From Anaerocolumna sp. (GTDB lineage Bacteria; Bacillota; Clostridia; Lachnospirales; Lachnospiraceae), in the NCBI GenBank assembly GCA_029256725.1, contig JAQSXJ010000029.1, forward strand, positions 1 through 58,698: a DNA stretch of 58,698 bases, given 5' to 3'. The notes below the pieces were generated by a model. That model did not search any database. It was not told where the DNA came from and saw nothing but the letters and a program-made list of their open reading frames with translations. This document shows positions 35,174 through 44,674 of this stretch, piece after piece. The position numbers were made by a program, and so were the translations under genes. Numbering within the stretch: position 1 is the first letter of the stretch; every line of letters starts with the position of its first letter.

Positions 35174-35636
35174 CTATAAGTTCTCCAACACCTGTCTGGC
35201 TTTACGGATTTCTTCCTCCCTGGTACGATAAACCGTATATTCACTGAGAGAAGGCAGACCCATATTCACTTCTTCCTTCCGATAACTCATAGCACTGTCC
35301 AGTACAGCCTTACCGGACATGTGATAGCCCTTTACACCGGATACCCGGTAGAGGGTAGGAATCACCTCAGCAGTAACACCTCCTCCTGCCTGAATACAGA
35401 TTCTTTCCAGACTCTTTTCCTTCAGCTCTTTTAAAAGGACTGCTCCTTGTGTACATAGATTTTTCTGTCCCGAGGTAAGAATGGTATCCATTTCCAGACT
35501 AATGGCCTGTTCCAGCATATTAAAGGGATCAGCACACATGTCAAATGCCCGGTGCAGGGTAACAGACATCTCTGTGTTCTCCTGCCAGTACAGATTCCAC
35601 CGAATCTGCACAGACTTCCAATATAAACTCTTTCAT
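35174..35636 (-). pseudogene. cutC: CutC-family gene with internal deletion and frameshift
   Basis: CutC proteins are barrel proteins of about 240 residues linked to copper homeostasis. Reading from ATG 35636 gives MKEFILEVCADSVESVLAGE, the normal CutC N-terminus. After about 20 codons the sequence jumps, in another frame, to MSVTLHRAFDMCADPFNMLEQ and continues to the end of the family sequence (I-L-T-S-G-Q, Q-A-G-G-G-V, Y-H-M-S-G-K-A). Roughly 80-90 internal residues are gone. The downstream frame alone would encode 145 residues with a false start. The gene cannot make a full barrel and is probably dead. It lies between a LacI gene and the starch locus. Confidence 0.8.
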
Positions 35637-35788
35637 CCCAGCTTTTCTCCGCTTTTCCTCTGTACTATTCGTATTATAATCCTTATATCAGGCTTCTATA
35701 TCAATTTTCACTCCTACTATTGAGCCACTAACTTTGCCTTAAAGTATACTACAATACAGCTGGAATGAATAGCAGTTTTTCTTACAGC

Positions 35789-37963
35789 CTATTGCCAGTC
35801 AACCGTCACCGTGGCTGTGCCGGAAGCAGGTGTTGTAACAGAATGATTGTTTCCGCTCTCCCAGGTCACATTTCCGCTGCTGTCCTTCTTAATAAACTTA
35901 TACTCTATGGTTTTCCCCGCAGGAACATTTACATCCATGAACCAGGTAGGATATACTCCTATGGTTGTCGTTGCATTGTAGATAGGACCGATAGCCTTGG
36001 CAGAATCCCAGTTACCAAGTTCATAGCAGCTTCCCACAAGATATACTCCCGTTCCCCAGGAGGTAGTCACATTATTAACCTTAAACCTTACAGAAACCTG
36101 ATCTCCGGTCAACACCTCAAAACCATCATAGGGGATAGTTGCAAGTCCCGCGGAGGTAGTTACTAAAATATTGTAATTTCCAGCAGTTACATTAGGAACA
36201 GTTACCTTAATATGCGTATCTGACCAGGAATTCACAACTGCCGCAGCGGTGCCAAACTTAACGGAACCCGCCACAGTTCCAAATCCTTCTCCGGTAATCG
36301 TTATAACATTACCTGCTTTTCCCATGTTGGGATCCACATTGCCTATAATCGGTGTGGATTCACTCGCTGCCGTATACTGCCATACTGCGGATTCACCTGG
36401 CGCAAGGTTAAAGGCTCCTACGGACTCGTTGCCTGCTACAGTAATACTGTTGCCTCCCAACAATCCCTGCATGACATCACCATATGTACCAGCCGGGAGA
36501 TTGGTATATAAACCTGTTATATCATAACCGGTGGTACTGGAACGATTAACTGCGGTTAACACTACACTGTTTCCGAATTGCCTCTCATAAATAAATACAT
36601 CGCTGTTGGTCCAACGCTCCTGTGTCGCGCCATAAGCAAGCGCCGGATTGGATTTGCGTAAGGGAGCGATTCTGCTGATAACCTGATAAGCCGTTGAAGA
36701 GGTACTGAAGGAAGTCATATCTCCGCGGTTATATGGATCCTCCGTACCTGTGAGATACTGTTCCGTTCCATAATAAATGTTTGGTACACCACGAGAGGTC
36801 AGAAGAATTACATATGAATTTTCCACCGCTCTTGCACTGTTCCCAGATAAAGTCATAAAACGGCTCATGTCATGGCTGTCCATAAAAGTCACCTGATCAT
36901 TGACCTCTTTAAAATCCGTACTGGTATCGGTAATCACCTCGCTGATATCAAGCATAGATCCAGTCTTGCTGCCCAAGGCATTACGCAGTGCGTTGGCAAA
37001 TCTGAAATCCAACAGGCTCATTCCCGAATTATTTGCAAAATTCGAAAAGTCCCTATCATTTGTTGTACCGCCGTAATACCATTCACCAAAAGTAAATACA
37101 CCTTCCTTGGAATAGATACTGCTGAGCCAGTTCTTCTGCCAGCCAAGGGACATATGCTTTACTGCATCTACACGGATACCGTCAACCCCAAGATCGAGCC
37201 ATAGATTTATAGCATCCTTCATATAAGTGTCAACCGTACTATTCTGCTGGTTTAGGTCAGAAAGTCCATAAATGCTATGATAGATACCGTTTTCAATAGT
37301 GCTGAAATCGGACCATTCCTTTTCATGGTTAAATATTTCCTGGGTATCATTAGAATATGTACTTATCAAGCTGCCATTCCGGTATAAAGCTCCGTCTTCG
37401 CTATATACAGCAGTGGAGGTATGATTTGGCACAAAATCAATGACAATCTTAATTCCATTTGCATGAGCCACTGATACCAATTCTGTGAAATCACTTAAGG
37501 AACCAAAGGCAGCATTGGTCTGAAAATAATCTTTTCCCCAATATCCGTGATAGGAGGCGTTATTATTTGAGCCATCGATGACTGTGATATTCTGCACCGG
37601 AGAGGATATCCAGAGGGCTGTTACACCAAGTCCGGTCAGATAACCATCTTCAATCTTATCAATGATACCCTTCCAGTCTCCTCCATGATACTTGGTTAAA
37701 TCCCCGGTATCAAAAACTGCACCGGTGGGGTTATTGGAAGCGTCCCCGTCATAAAAACGGTCCGTAACAATCTGATAGATTACATCAGTAGAGAAACTTG
37801 CCTTATTGGTAACATCCGTATCCTGTGCGGAAGTTGCCGAGGAAACAATTGAGTAATTAAAGGTACCATATAATACGGCAGCAACAGCAAACAGCAATGC
37901 AGCCATAAGAGCCGCCGCTTTCCGTGTAAATCTTCTCTTAGAATTATATAACTCTCGATTCAT
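35789..37963 (-). CDS. Secreted cyclomaltodextrin glucanotransferase-like GH13 enzyme with CBM20
   Basis: Extracellular starch-converting enzyme with the complete CGTase domain order: signal peptide (about 1-45), GH13 A/B barrel, C domain, IPT/TIG D domain (from PIIGNVDPNMGKAG) and a C-terminal CBM20 (VSVRFKVNNVTTSWG to the end). Catalytic residues are Asp266 (G-I-R-V-D-A-V-K-H), Glu294 (F-T-F-G-E-W) and Asp365 (D-S-H-D-M). The loop STYSNDTQEIF keeps the aromatic residue (Tyr203) that CGTases use to wind the sugar chain, without the insertion of maltogenic amylases. Length (724) also fits CGTase. GAGAGGAG precedes the ATG. It follows malG in the same orientation. A plain alpha-amylase activity remains possible. 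Confidence 0.85.
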   Translation of the reverse strand: MNRELYNSKRRFTRKAAALMAALLFAVAAVLYGTFNYSIVSSATSAQDTDVTNKASFSTDVIYQIVTDRFYDGDASNNPTGAVFDTGDLTKYHGGDWKGIIDKIEDGYLTGLGVTALWISSPVQNITVIDGSNNNASYHGYWGKDYFQTNAAFGSLSDFTELVSVAHANGIKIVIDFVPNHTSTAVYSEDGALYRNGSLISTYSNDTQEIFNHEKEWSDFSTIENGIYHSIYGLSDLNQQNSTVDTYMKDAINLWLDLGVDGIRVDAVKHMSLGWQKNWLSSIYSKEGVFTFGEWYYGGTTNDRDFSNFANNSGMSLLDFRFANALRNALGSKTGSMLDISEVITDTSTDFKEVNDQVTFMDSHDMSRFMTLSGNSARAVENSYVILLTSRGVPNIYYGTEQYLTGTEDPYNRGDMTSFSTSSTAYQVISRIAPLRKSNPALAYGATQERWTNSDVFIYERQFGNSVVLTAVNRSSTTGYDITGLYTNLPAGTYGDVMQGLLGGNSITVAGNESVGAFNLAPGESAVWQYTAASESTPIIGNVDPNMGKAGNVITITGEGFGTVAGSVKFGTAAAVVNSWSDTHIKVTVPNVTAGNYNILVTTSAGLATIPYDGFEVLTGDQVSVRFKVNNVTTSWGTGVYLVGSCYELGNWDSAKAIGPIYNATTTIGVYPTWFMDVNVPAGKTIEYKFIKKDSSGNVTWESGNNHSVTTPASGTATVTVDWQ

Positions 37964-38288
37964 AATTTTACTCCTCTCTGAAATTAATTAATCTTTGGTT
38001 ACCTAGGGTGTGTCACTCCTACAACTTAAAACAGAACCTCCTTTCTCTTTCGAATGTGTAAATTTTTGTTATCCTTAACAGATCTTAAAATAAGCAGCAC
38101 CTGGTAACGGATAACCGGTTCTGTATCTTATACGAGGGGTATATAAAATACTTTGTATGCTCGTTATTTTAGTCATTTATGGTAAAAGCAGGTATTTACC
38201 TACTCTTCCTACCTTAAAGCACATATTTCTATAAAGTTAAAAACCATAAAACATGGAAGTTATCCTTTACAAAGCATAAGCTGAGGAC
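37964..38288. other. Gap upstream of the CGTase-like gene with an operator-like palindrome
   Basis: The gap holds AACCGGTT (38113-38120) within GATAACCGGTTCTG, sharing the TAACC-GTT core with the twin operators near 45860 and 45930. It also holds an isolated AAAGGAGG (minus strand, near 38037) without a following ORF. No convincing promoter was found, though one is expected because the gene is preceded by 325 bp. Confidence 0.3.
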
Positions 38289-39125
38289 TTACCCTTTTAC
38301 CGCACCGGAAGTCATTCCGCTGATCATATACCGAATCAGTATAAAATAAAGAATAACTATTGGTACGGCTATAAATACAGACCCTGCAGCAAATCTTGAG
38401 AACTCTGTTTCCCCAAGGCTCATAAGCCCTACCGCTACGGTATAGAGATCTTTTTCTTTCAATAACAGCTTTGGCAGGATAAAGTCACTCCACGGAAAGG
38501 TAAAACTGGTAAGTGCCGTATAAACGATCATGGGTTTTGACAGGGGCAGATTGATTTTAAGAAATATCTGCAGGTTTGTTGCCCCGTCTATTTTCGCCGC
38601 TTCATCGATGGAACAGGGCATGGTATCAAAAAATCCTTTCTGGGTCAGATACCCCATGGGGGCACAGGAACTGTAGATCAGTATCACTCCCCAGATCTTA
38701 TTGATCAGCCCGAACTGCGTCATTATTATATACACTGCAATCATACTCATGAAGGAAGGAAACATCCCAAGAATCAAGGTGGTCTTCATGATTTTCTTCC
38801 TGCTGCGAAATTGGAACCGGGACATGGTATAAGCTGTCAGTATTACAAGAAAAGTACCTATGATACTGCTAAAGACCGCTATAACCAAGGTATTTATAAA
38901 CCATTTGGGGTAATTATACATGGCAGTATCAGTAAATAAGGTCTTAAAGGTATCCAGACTATATTCACTTGGAAAAAAACCTTCGTAAGAATAGATAGAG
39001 CCCGATTTACTAAAGGATGCCAGAATCAGCCACAAACAGGGAAATAAAAATATCAGTCCAACAACAATCAGTATCAGGTAAGTGACAAAGGTGTCTGCCC
39101 TGCGCAGGAATTTTAATTTTATCAT
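38289..39125 (-). CDS. malG: Maltodextrin ABC permease, MalG family
   Basis: Membrane subunit of the maltodextrin/cyclodextrin importer with six helices. The EAA loop is E-A-A-K-I-D-G-A-T-N near residue 178. It ends S-G-M-T-S-G-A-V-K-G. Its ATG overlaps the malF stop by 4 bp (ATGA), so translation is coupled. Maltodextrin specificity is inferred from the MalF partner with extra N-terminal helices and from the flanking starch enzymes. Confidence 0.88.
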   Translation of the reverse strand: MIKLKFLRRADTFVTYLILIVVGLIFLFPCLWLILASFSKSGSIYSYEGFFPSEYSLDTFKTLFTDTAMYNYPKWFINTLVIAVFSSIIGTFLVILTAYTMSRFQFRSRKKIMKTTLILGMFPSFMSMIAVYIIMTQFGLINKIWGVILIYSSCAPMGYLTQKGFFDTMPCSIDEAAKIDGATNLQIFLKINLPLSKPMIVYTALTSFTFPWSDFILPKLLLKEKDLYTVAVGLMSLGETEFSRFAAGSVFIAVPIVILYFILIRYMISGMTSGAVKG

Positions 39126-40450
39126 CGGAAAGCATCCTCCTCTTTGTAAGACGGTGATTTCACATATACAAGCAGCGACAGTACCGAGGTAATAAGGAAT
39201 ATAACCAAGCTGATGGTTGCACCTATGTTATAGTAGTTGTTGCTGATGGATAAATTGTACAGCCAGTTGATCAGCAGATCCGTATCGCTTGCCAGGAAAT
39301 ACCCATCCAGATATAACCCGCCTCTTAAAAAGAAAAAGACGCCAAAATTATTAAAATTACCAATAAACTGTGAAATCAATACCGGTGTAGTGGAAAACAA
39401 GACAAAAGGTAAAATGATTTTAGTGAATTGCTTCCACCTTTTAGCACCATCTATCTTTGCAGCCTCCATTTGGTTTCCGTCTATGTTTGCAAGTATCCCT
39501 GTAGTAAGAAGCATAATGGAGGGTATGCTAAGCCAGGCATTTATCAATAGCCCTATGAGCCTTGCCATCCATTTTGCATCGATATCGAGAAAGCCAATAG
39601 CCTTATAACCCATATCCGTTATGATCTGATTAATAGGTCCGCCATAAGAAAACATAAACCGGAAACCCAGGAGTATAATGAAGCCGGGAACCGCATAAGC
39701 CAGTATAGGAAAGGCTCTCCATATAATTTTTCCTTTTACGCAGTTCTTATTAAGCAGCAACGCCAGGCCTAGTCCCGCGAAATAATTCAGTAAAGTGGAG
39801 GATACCGCCCAGAGCAGATTCCAGCTGAGTATCCTTCCAAAGGTCGGTGCAAATTTTTTCAGAGTCACAATCTGAACGAAATTATCAAGTCCTACCCAAT
39901 CCACCAGCTTTGGCGGGACAATGCTCCCTCCATAGTTGGTAAATGCAACGGCAATCATAAAGATAATGGGCAGTATATTGAATATGAAAACACCAATAAT
40001 CGGCAGAAACAGCGCTGTCTTATAGAATTCTCTGTCCAGCAGCTTTTTTAAATCTTCCTTAAAAGACAGCGGTTTACTTCCCTGTTCCACCAGCAGTTGA
40101 GTTTCATAGGCATCTCTGATATTTGAGAAATAGCAGCCGATAAATAGCAGGATTGCCGCCAGGGAGAGAATCCCCATAAGCAGCATAATAACAGAGTTAT
40201 CTCCTTTTATACCAAACCACGCATCCGCTTCCTTTGTCCCCAAGGTAAAGAATCCTGCCAGGTCCGAGGCTCCTCTGCTCAGAAAATAAAGAATCCCACA
40301 GGCGAAAACCGCAAGGTAAACCAGTCCTTTCCCTATTTGTCCGTACAACAGCTGGCCAAGTCCCATCAGGCATATACTGGCTCTTACATTTCTGCCCGCA
40401 CTTTTAAAAATAAGCTTTTTTGTCCCTATTTTCTCTTTCAACTTTATCAT
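39122..40450 (-). CDS. malF: Maltodextrin ABC permease, MalF family
   Basis: Larger permease subunit (about 442 residues) with two extra N-terminal helices ahead of the six-helix core, as in MalF of Gram-positive maltose systems. The EAA loop is E-A-A-K-I-D-G-A-K-R. The start at 40450 is preceded by GAGGG; the frame is open to 40489 but that would overlap malE. It lies 10 bp after malE and overlaps malG. Confidence 0.88.
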   Translation of the reverse strand: MIKLKEKIGTKKLIFKSAGRNVRASICLMGLGQLLYGQIGKGLVYLAVFACGILYFLSRGASDLAGFFTLGTKEADAWFGIKGDNSVIMLLMGILSLAAILLFIGCYFSNIRDAYETQLLVEQGSKPLSFKEDLKKLLDREFYKTALFLPIIGVFIFNILPIIFMIAVAFTNYGGSIVPPKLVDWVGLDNFVQIVTLKKFAPTFGRILSWNLLWAVSSTLLNYFAGLGLALLLNKNCVKGKIIWRAFPILAYAVPGFIILLGFRFMFSYGGPINQIITDMGYKAIGFLDIDAKWMARLIGLLINAWLSIPSIMLLTTGILANIDGNQMEAAKIDGAKRWKQFTKIILPFVLFSTTPVLISQFIGNFNNFGVFFFLRGGLYLDGYFLASDTDLLINWLYNLSISNNYYNIGATISLVIFLITSVLSLLVYVKSPSYKEEDAFR

Positions 40451-40460
40451 TCCAATCCCT

Positions 40461-41933
40461 CTATTTAGAAAGTGTGTAAATTGCATCATGTATTTGCTGA
40501 TCTACTGCGTCTAAAGCACTTTTTAGGGTTTCGTAGGAAGTATATTTCTTATCCGTGGTACGAAAAGCATCCTTTGCCAGATCCGTAAAGAAAGTCTCCG
40601 CCGGCGCCCACACCTGCACCATCTCCGTTATGGAGGGCATAACAACAATATTTCCTTCGTTCAGGCTGTTAAATACTACCTCAGCTACCCCTCCTGCCTC
40701 CTTCGCTGCATCAGCACGGGCAGGTATTACTCCCAGCAGCTCATTCCTCTTTCTTATCATGTCATAACTTGTGGCAAAATCCACAAAGGCCAGGCTGGCA
40801 TTAGGAGCTTTCGTATAAGCACTGATTGCATATCCATTGATTCCTCCCATAGCCTTAAAGGGTATCAGCTCCGGATTCTCTTCCGTTAAATCACCACTTG
40901 CAGGCAGCATTGGTACTCCGGTAACTACCAGGTTCTCCTCTGCCAGAGCCTGGGCGGCTTCCTGGTCCATTCCCTGCTTCTCGTACTCTAATACCAGTTC
41001 TTTCATAAATAAGGTGTATACATCCGGCGTTGTCATGGTGGCGAAATAGGAACCGTCGGCAAGTTTACTATATGCGTTAACGGTTATGGAATCATCTATA
41101 CACTCTTCATTCATCACTGCGGCAAGCTTTTGCAGTACATCTGCACCAACTTCTGCCTTTCCGGCAGATAAGCCCAATTCCTTGGGGTTTGTGTTATTCT
41201 CCCCAAAGATATAACCACCGTAGGAAAACAGGAAGCCGGAGGAGAAATATACATCAAATAAGGATCTCATATATCCGTATTTTCCCTCTCCTGATGTAAC
41301 AATGGATTTTGAGTATTGATACAGATCATTCCAATTCTCTACCATATCCGGCACTTTATTGTTGTTATCATCCCAGCTTGTTTCCCAGTCCGAAGGAAGC
41401 ATATCCTTTCGGTAGAATAACATGGAGGACTGGACATTTACAGGAACCCCCATATAATATGAATTGCCGTCCACTTCAGATTTATAAGCTGCCCAGGCAT
41501 TTTCCGGTATCTGAGAAAAACAGTCAAGTGTTTCTGCGGGTATCGGATAGATATGTTTTCCCTCTACATATTTCATAAGGGAGTCATTTGCCTGGTATAA
41601 TACGTCCGGCCCATATCCATAAGGACCGTCATCGGCCAGATTGCTGCGCTGGTCCATATTGGCATCAACGGCAACGATTCCGTATTCCTTATACTTTTCA
41701 TTAAATGCCGCAATCAATTCATTAGAATACCCCTGTTCGATTGCTGTGTCATTTTCAAGAACACGAAGTGTAACATTCCTTTCCAGTTCACCGTTATAAA
41801 TAGAAGTTAAAGCACTTGCAGAGGACACTGAAGATGCCTTACCGGCTTCCGCCTCCTCCTTCTTTGAGCTGCAGGCAGTTAACTGACCGAGACATAAAAG
41901 TGCCGCAAGCAAAAGACATAGAATTCTTTTCAT
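40461..41933 (-). CDS. malE: Maltodextrin-binding lipoprotein, MalE family
   Basis: Lipoprotein that captures malto-oligosaccharides or cyclodextrins for MalFG. MKRILCLLLAALLCLGQ is followed by lipobox L-T-A-C with the Cys at 21. The binding fold has the usual Y-x-x-Y-x-S repeats and a long Glu/Ala helix. AAGGAGA precedes the ATG. It is the first gene of the malE-malF-malG run and lies 64 bp after the cytoplasmic GH13_20 gene. Confidence 0.88.
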   Translation of the reverse strand: MKRILCLLLAALLCLGQLTACSSKKEEAEAGKASSVSSASALTSIYNGELERNVTLRVLENDTAIEQGYSNELIAAFNEKYKEYGIVAVDANMDQRSNLADDGPYGYGPDVLYQANDSLMKYVEGKHIYPIPAETLDCFSQIPENAWAAYKSEVDGNSYYMGVPVNVQSSMLFYRKDMLPSDWETSWDDNNNKVPDMVENWNDLYQYSKSIVTSGEGKYGYMRSLFDVYFSSGFLFSYGGYIFGENNTNPKELGLSAGKAEVGADVLQKLAAVMNEECIDDSITVNAYSKLADGSYFATMTTPDVYTLFMKELVLEYEKQGMDQEAAQALAEENLVVTGVPMLPASGDLTEENPELIPFKAMGGINGYAISAYTKAPNASLAFVDFATSYDMIRKRNELLGVIPARADAAKEAGGVAEVVFNSLNEGNIVVMPSITEMVQVWAPAETFFTDLAKDAFRTTDKKYTSYETLKSALDAVDQQIHDAIYTLSK

Positions 41934-41978
41934 AGAAAAACCTTCTCCTTTCTACTACAATATATTTATGGTTATAGT

Positions 41979-41997
41979 ACCTAACCGCCAGTTAGGT
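41979..41997. promoter_or_regulatory. Palindrome between the GH13_20 gene and malE
   Basis: ACCTAAC and GTTAGGT form a perfect 7-bp dyad with a 5-bp centre, directly after the GH13_20 stop codon and before malE. On the minus strand it shares TAACTGG with an operator at 45930. It could be an operator or an RNA stem-loop. Confidence 0.4.
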
Positions 41998-43695
41998 CTA
42001 AGTTCCATAAACAACAAATCCATCTGTGTGCAGGTGCTTATCTGATAATTTATTCGCAACCAGTACACTTTCTGTCCTGTTAAGTTCTACGGTTTCCCCT
42101 GATTGATTTACGATCAGAAGGATTTCGCTGTCTTGATAGGTTCTGCTTATGTAACATAACCGTTCATCATAGGTGATCTGAATGTCACCACTTTGCAGGA
42201 CAGGCTTTTGTTTCAAGGCAAGCAGTTTCTTAAAGATTTCCATATAGGGAATATCCCAGTGGCTTTCCTCCCAGTCGAAACATCTGCGGTTATCCGGATC
42301 ATAACCACCCTCCAGGCAGATTTCTGTTCCATAATAAATACAAGGGACACCTATATACATATTCATAACGGCAAGGGCAGAAAGCATTTTGTCCTTATTC
42401 TTATTTATGCTGGTATAGAACCGGTCCGTATCGTGTGAATCCAATAAGTTGAACATCATGGCATTGACCTGTCCGTTGTTTCGCATTAGCAGATGATTTA
42501 ACTTTTCAGTAAAACCTTTCGCATCAAAGGCACCAAAGGCATAATAATCCAGGCAGGCTTTTGTAAAGGCATAATTCATAATACTGTCATACTGGTCTCC
42601 CTGCAGATAGGCATAGGCGTCATGCCAGTTTTCGCCGATCAGCACACAATCCGGTTTTATTTCCCTGACTTTTTCTCTGAATTTACGCCAGAAATCATGG
42701 GATACCTCATCAGATACATCCAGTCTCCAGCCGTCGATATCATATTCCTTTACCCAAAAGGCGGCAATGTCCAGCAAGAATTCCTGTACCGCCTTGTTGC
42801 TGGTATTAAACTTTGGCATATAGCTGCTGAACCCAAATACCTCGTAATTGATGTTCTCCGTATCAACCCGGTCACCGTCAATAATAAACCATTCAAAATA
42901 CTCCGATTCTTTCCCTTTTGAAATTACATCCTGAAATTGCGGCAGTAATATGCTGCAATGGTTGAATACAGCATCCAGAACTATTTTCATGTCTTTTTTA
43001 TGAGCCTCGTTTACCAGCTCTTTAAATTCCTCGTTTGTTCCAAACTGTTCATCGATGCTTGTATAATCGGAGATATCATATTTGTGATTGGAAATTGAAC
43101 GAAATACCGGTGTCAGATAGATTCCATTTACCCCAAGTCCCTTAATATAGTCTAACTTCTTCGTAATTCCAGGAATATCTCCTCCGGTAAAACTCTTAGG
43201 ACTTGGTATCTCTCCCCAGCCCAGATTGATATAGGCAGTATCTTTTTCTTTCTTTCCCTGGTAAAAACGGTCAATAAAGATTTCATAAAACACCGCTCCC
43301 CGCATCCAGTCTACAATTTCATGAATATCGTTTTTATTAATGTATGGCATCTGAAAAGAGTTGTAATAACATAATTTAAAATTATACTCTGCCGTGAGTC
43401 CGTCCTCTGAAAAATAGTGATACTTCTGCTCTTTCCAGATACGGAACACATATGTCAGTCTCACATCCCGAAGAGTAAGCGGTATTTCATAATATATAAA
43501 TAAATCATCCTGGTACTTTGCTTCCATCTCAGCTGTTTTCTGCTCCAAATAAAAAGTATATTTACAGCCGTATACCACTTCCACCCTGTCTGGGGCATCC
43601 TTCTTATCCATCCGTAAACGCAGGACAACGGTATTCTGATTTATAGGGTAGCAGTATTTTGATTGTGGTATATGTAAAATTGCTTGTTTATTCAT
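41998..43695 (-). CDS. Cytoplasmic GH13_20 cyclomaltodextrinase/neopullulanase
   Basis: Intracellular enzyme that opens cyclodextrins and degrades short maltodextrins. An N-terminal CBM34-like sandwich (about 1-125) precedes the GH13 barrel. Region I is D-A-V-F-N-H (241-246). The nucleophile is Asp326 (G-W-R-L-D-V), the acid Glu355 (I-G-E-N-W) and the third acid Asp422 (D-S-H-D-T-D-R-F). The marker M-P-K-F-N (293-297) belongs to the neopullulanase/cyclomaltodextrinase subfamily. There is no signal peptide. The gene runs away from the LacI gene and is followed by malE-malF-malG, a layout that fits import and ring-opening of the CGTase product. Confidence 0.88.
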   Translation of the reverse strand: MNKQAILHIPQSKYCYPINQNTVVLRLRMDKKDAPDRVEVVYGCKYTFYLEQKTAEMEAKYQDDLFIYYEIPLTLRDVRLTYVFRIWKEQKYHYFSEDGLTAEYNFKLCYYNSFQMPYINKNDIHEIVDWMRGAVFYEIFIDRFYQGKKEKDTAYINLGWGEIPSPKSFTGGDIPGITKKLDYIKGLGVNGIYLTPVFRSISNHKYDISDYTSIDEQFGTNEEFKELVNEAHKKDMKIVLDAVFNHCSILLPQFQDVISKGKESEYFEWFIIDGDRVDTENINYEVFGFSSYMPKFNTSNKAVQEFLLDIAAFWVKEYDIDGWRLDVSDEVSHDFWRKFREKVREIKPDCVLIGENWHDAYAYLQGDQYDSIMNYAFTKACLDYYAFGAFDAKGFTEKLNHLLMRNNGQVNAMMFNLLDSHDTDRFYTSINKNKDKMLSALAVMNMYIGVPCIYYGTEICLEGGYDPDNRRCFDWEESHWDIPYMEIFKKLLALKQKPVLQSGDIQITYDERLCYISRTYQDSEILLIVNQSGETVELNRTESVLVANKLSDKHLHTDGFVVYGT

Positions 43696-43785
43696 AGTTT
43701 TTAGTCCTTTAATTTATTCTTCCTGTTATTTTGAATGTCATTTCTTTTCGGTTTATCTGCTGTTTGCAGTTCCGTTTTTGATATA

Positions 43786-43814
43786 TTGACAAAATTGCCA
43801 ATAGAGTATATAAC
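43786..43814 (+). promoter_or_regulatory. Consensus promoter and operator of the divergent LacI gene
   Basis: TTGACA (43786-43791) and TATAAC (43809-43814) are 17 bp apart. The palindrome TTGnCAAnnTTGnCAA (43786-43801) overlaps the -35 box, an apt place for autorepression. Transcription would start at about the ATG. Confidence 0.75.
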
Positions 43815-43820
43815 TAAGTC

Positions 43821-44618
43821 ATGGATAAAAAAATTACAATTAAAGACATAGCCAGACAGGCCGGTGTCTCTGTGGCTACCGTTTCCTACGTGATCAACAA
43901 CCGGACAGATCAGCGAATCAGTGAGGAAACCTGGAAAAAAGTTCTTCAGATAATCAATTTAATGGATTATAAGCCGAATTCCTCGGCGAAATCTCTTTCA
44001 ACGAGTAAGACCAATTGCATAGCACTTTATATGATGTCTGAGACTTCCCTGTTAAAACGTTCAGAACAGTTATTATTGACTGAGGTTTTGTCTGAAGTAT
44101 TGACTGTATATGGCTATCATTTGATCCTTCAGGATAACAAAGATATCACAAAACTGAATTATGTAGATGCTATTCTTTGCTTTGATGCTACCTATGATTT
44201 TTTTCATAGCATAGGTGATAAAAATTTTATTCCTGTTATTGCTGTTGACTGTCTCATTGATATCCCCTGGTTCTTCCAGGTCTGCAACGATTATAATAAG
44301 CTCAAGGAAAATGCAGACAAACATTTTGGAATTTCTAATTATATCTATGTATGTTTGACACCCAACAATGAACTTTTAAAATCATTGATAGAAAAGACCT
44401 TCAGTGAAGTAAACTTCGTACAGGATTTGAAAGATTTTTCAGAGGTTTCCGGAAAGAATTATGTCTACAATCAGAAAGCTCTGAATCATCTGCTGGAAGG
44501 TAAAGAGAATGTTTGTTATATCTCCACCGACCTCCGTACAAAATTGATGAAGGTATATAGCTGTATCGAATTAGCAATTAACCGGGTTCCTTCATCGGAA
44601 CACATGCAGTTCATTTAA
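43821..44618 (+). CDS. Compact LacI-family regulator of the starch locus, probably leaderless
   Basis: LacI-type repressor with HTH KDIARQAGVSVATVSYVINN at residues 8-27 and the hinge Y-K-P-N-S-S-A-K-S-L. At 265 residues the protein is about 70 shorter than usual and the effector domain is compact and divergent. A terminator 12 bp after the stop shows that this is its natural end. The start is firm because the family begins exactly here. The -10 box ends only 6 nt before the ATG and no Shine-Dalgarno sequence exists, so the mRNA is predicted to be leaderless. It lies back to back with the GH13_20 gene and probably responds to maltodextrins. Confidence 0.88.
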   Translation: MDKKITIKDIARQAGVSVATVSYVINNRTDQRISEETWKKVLQIINLMDYKPNSSAKSLSTSKTNCIALYMMSETSLLKRSEQLLLTEVLSEVLTVYGYHLILQDNKDITKLNYVDAILCFDATYDFFHSIGDKNFIPVIAVDCLIDIPWFFQVCNDYNKLKENADKHFGISNYIYVCLTPNNELLKSLIEKTFSEVNFVQDLKDFSEVSGKNYVYNQKALNHLLEGKENVCYISTDLRTKLMKVYSCIELAINRVPSSEHMQFI

Positions 44619-44629
44619 TAATAATTCCT

Positions 44630-44662
44630 AACAGGCTGCCGCCAAATACACGGCAGCCTGTT
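44630..44662. terminator. Terminator of the LacI gene, shared with the lipoprotein gene
   Basis: AACAGGCTGCCG (44630-44641) and its exact complement (44651-44662) form a 12-bp GC-rich stem with a 9-nt loop, followed by T5 on the plus strand. It lies between convergent stops. Confidence 0.9.
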
Positions 44663-44674
44663 TTTAATCCCTTG

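Noticed and set aside
37990..38050. AAAGGAGG on the minus strand upstream of the CGTase-like gene as sign of a small gene
   Set aside because: No start codon at a suitable distance leads to an open frame of useful length.
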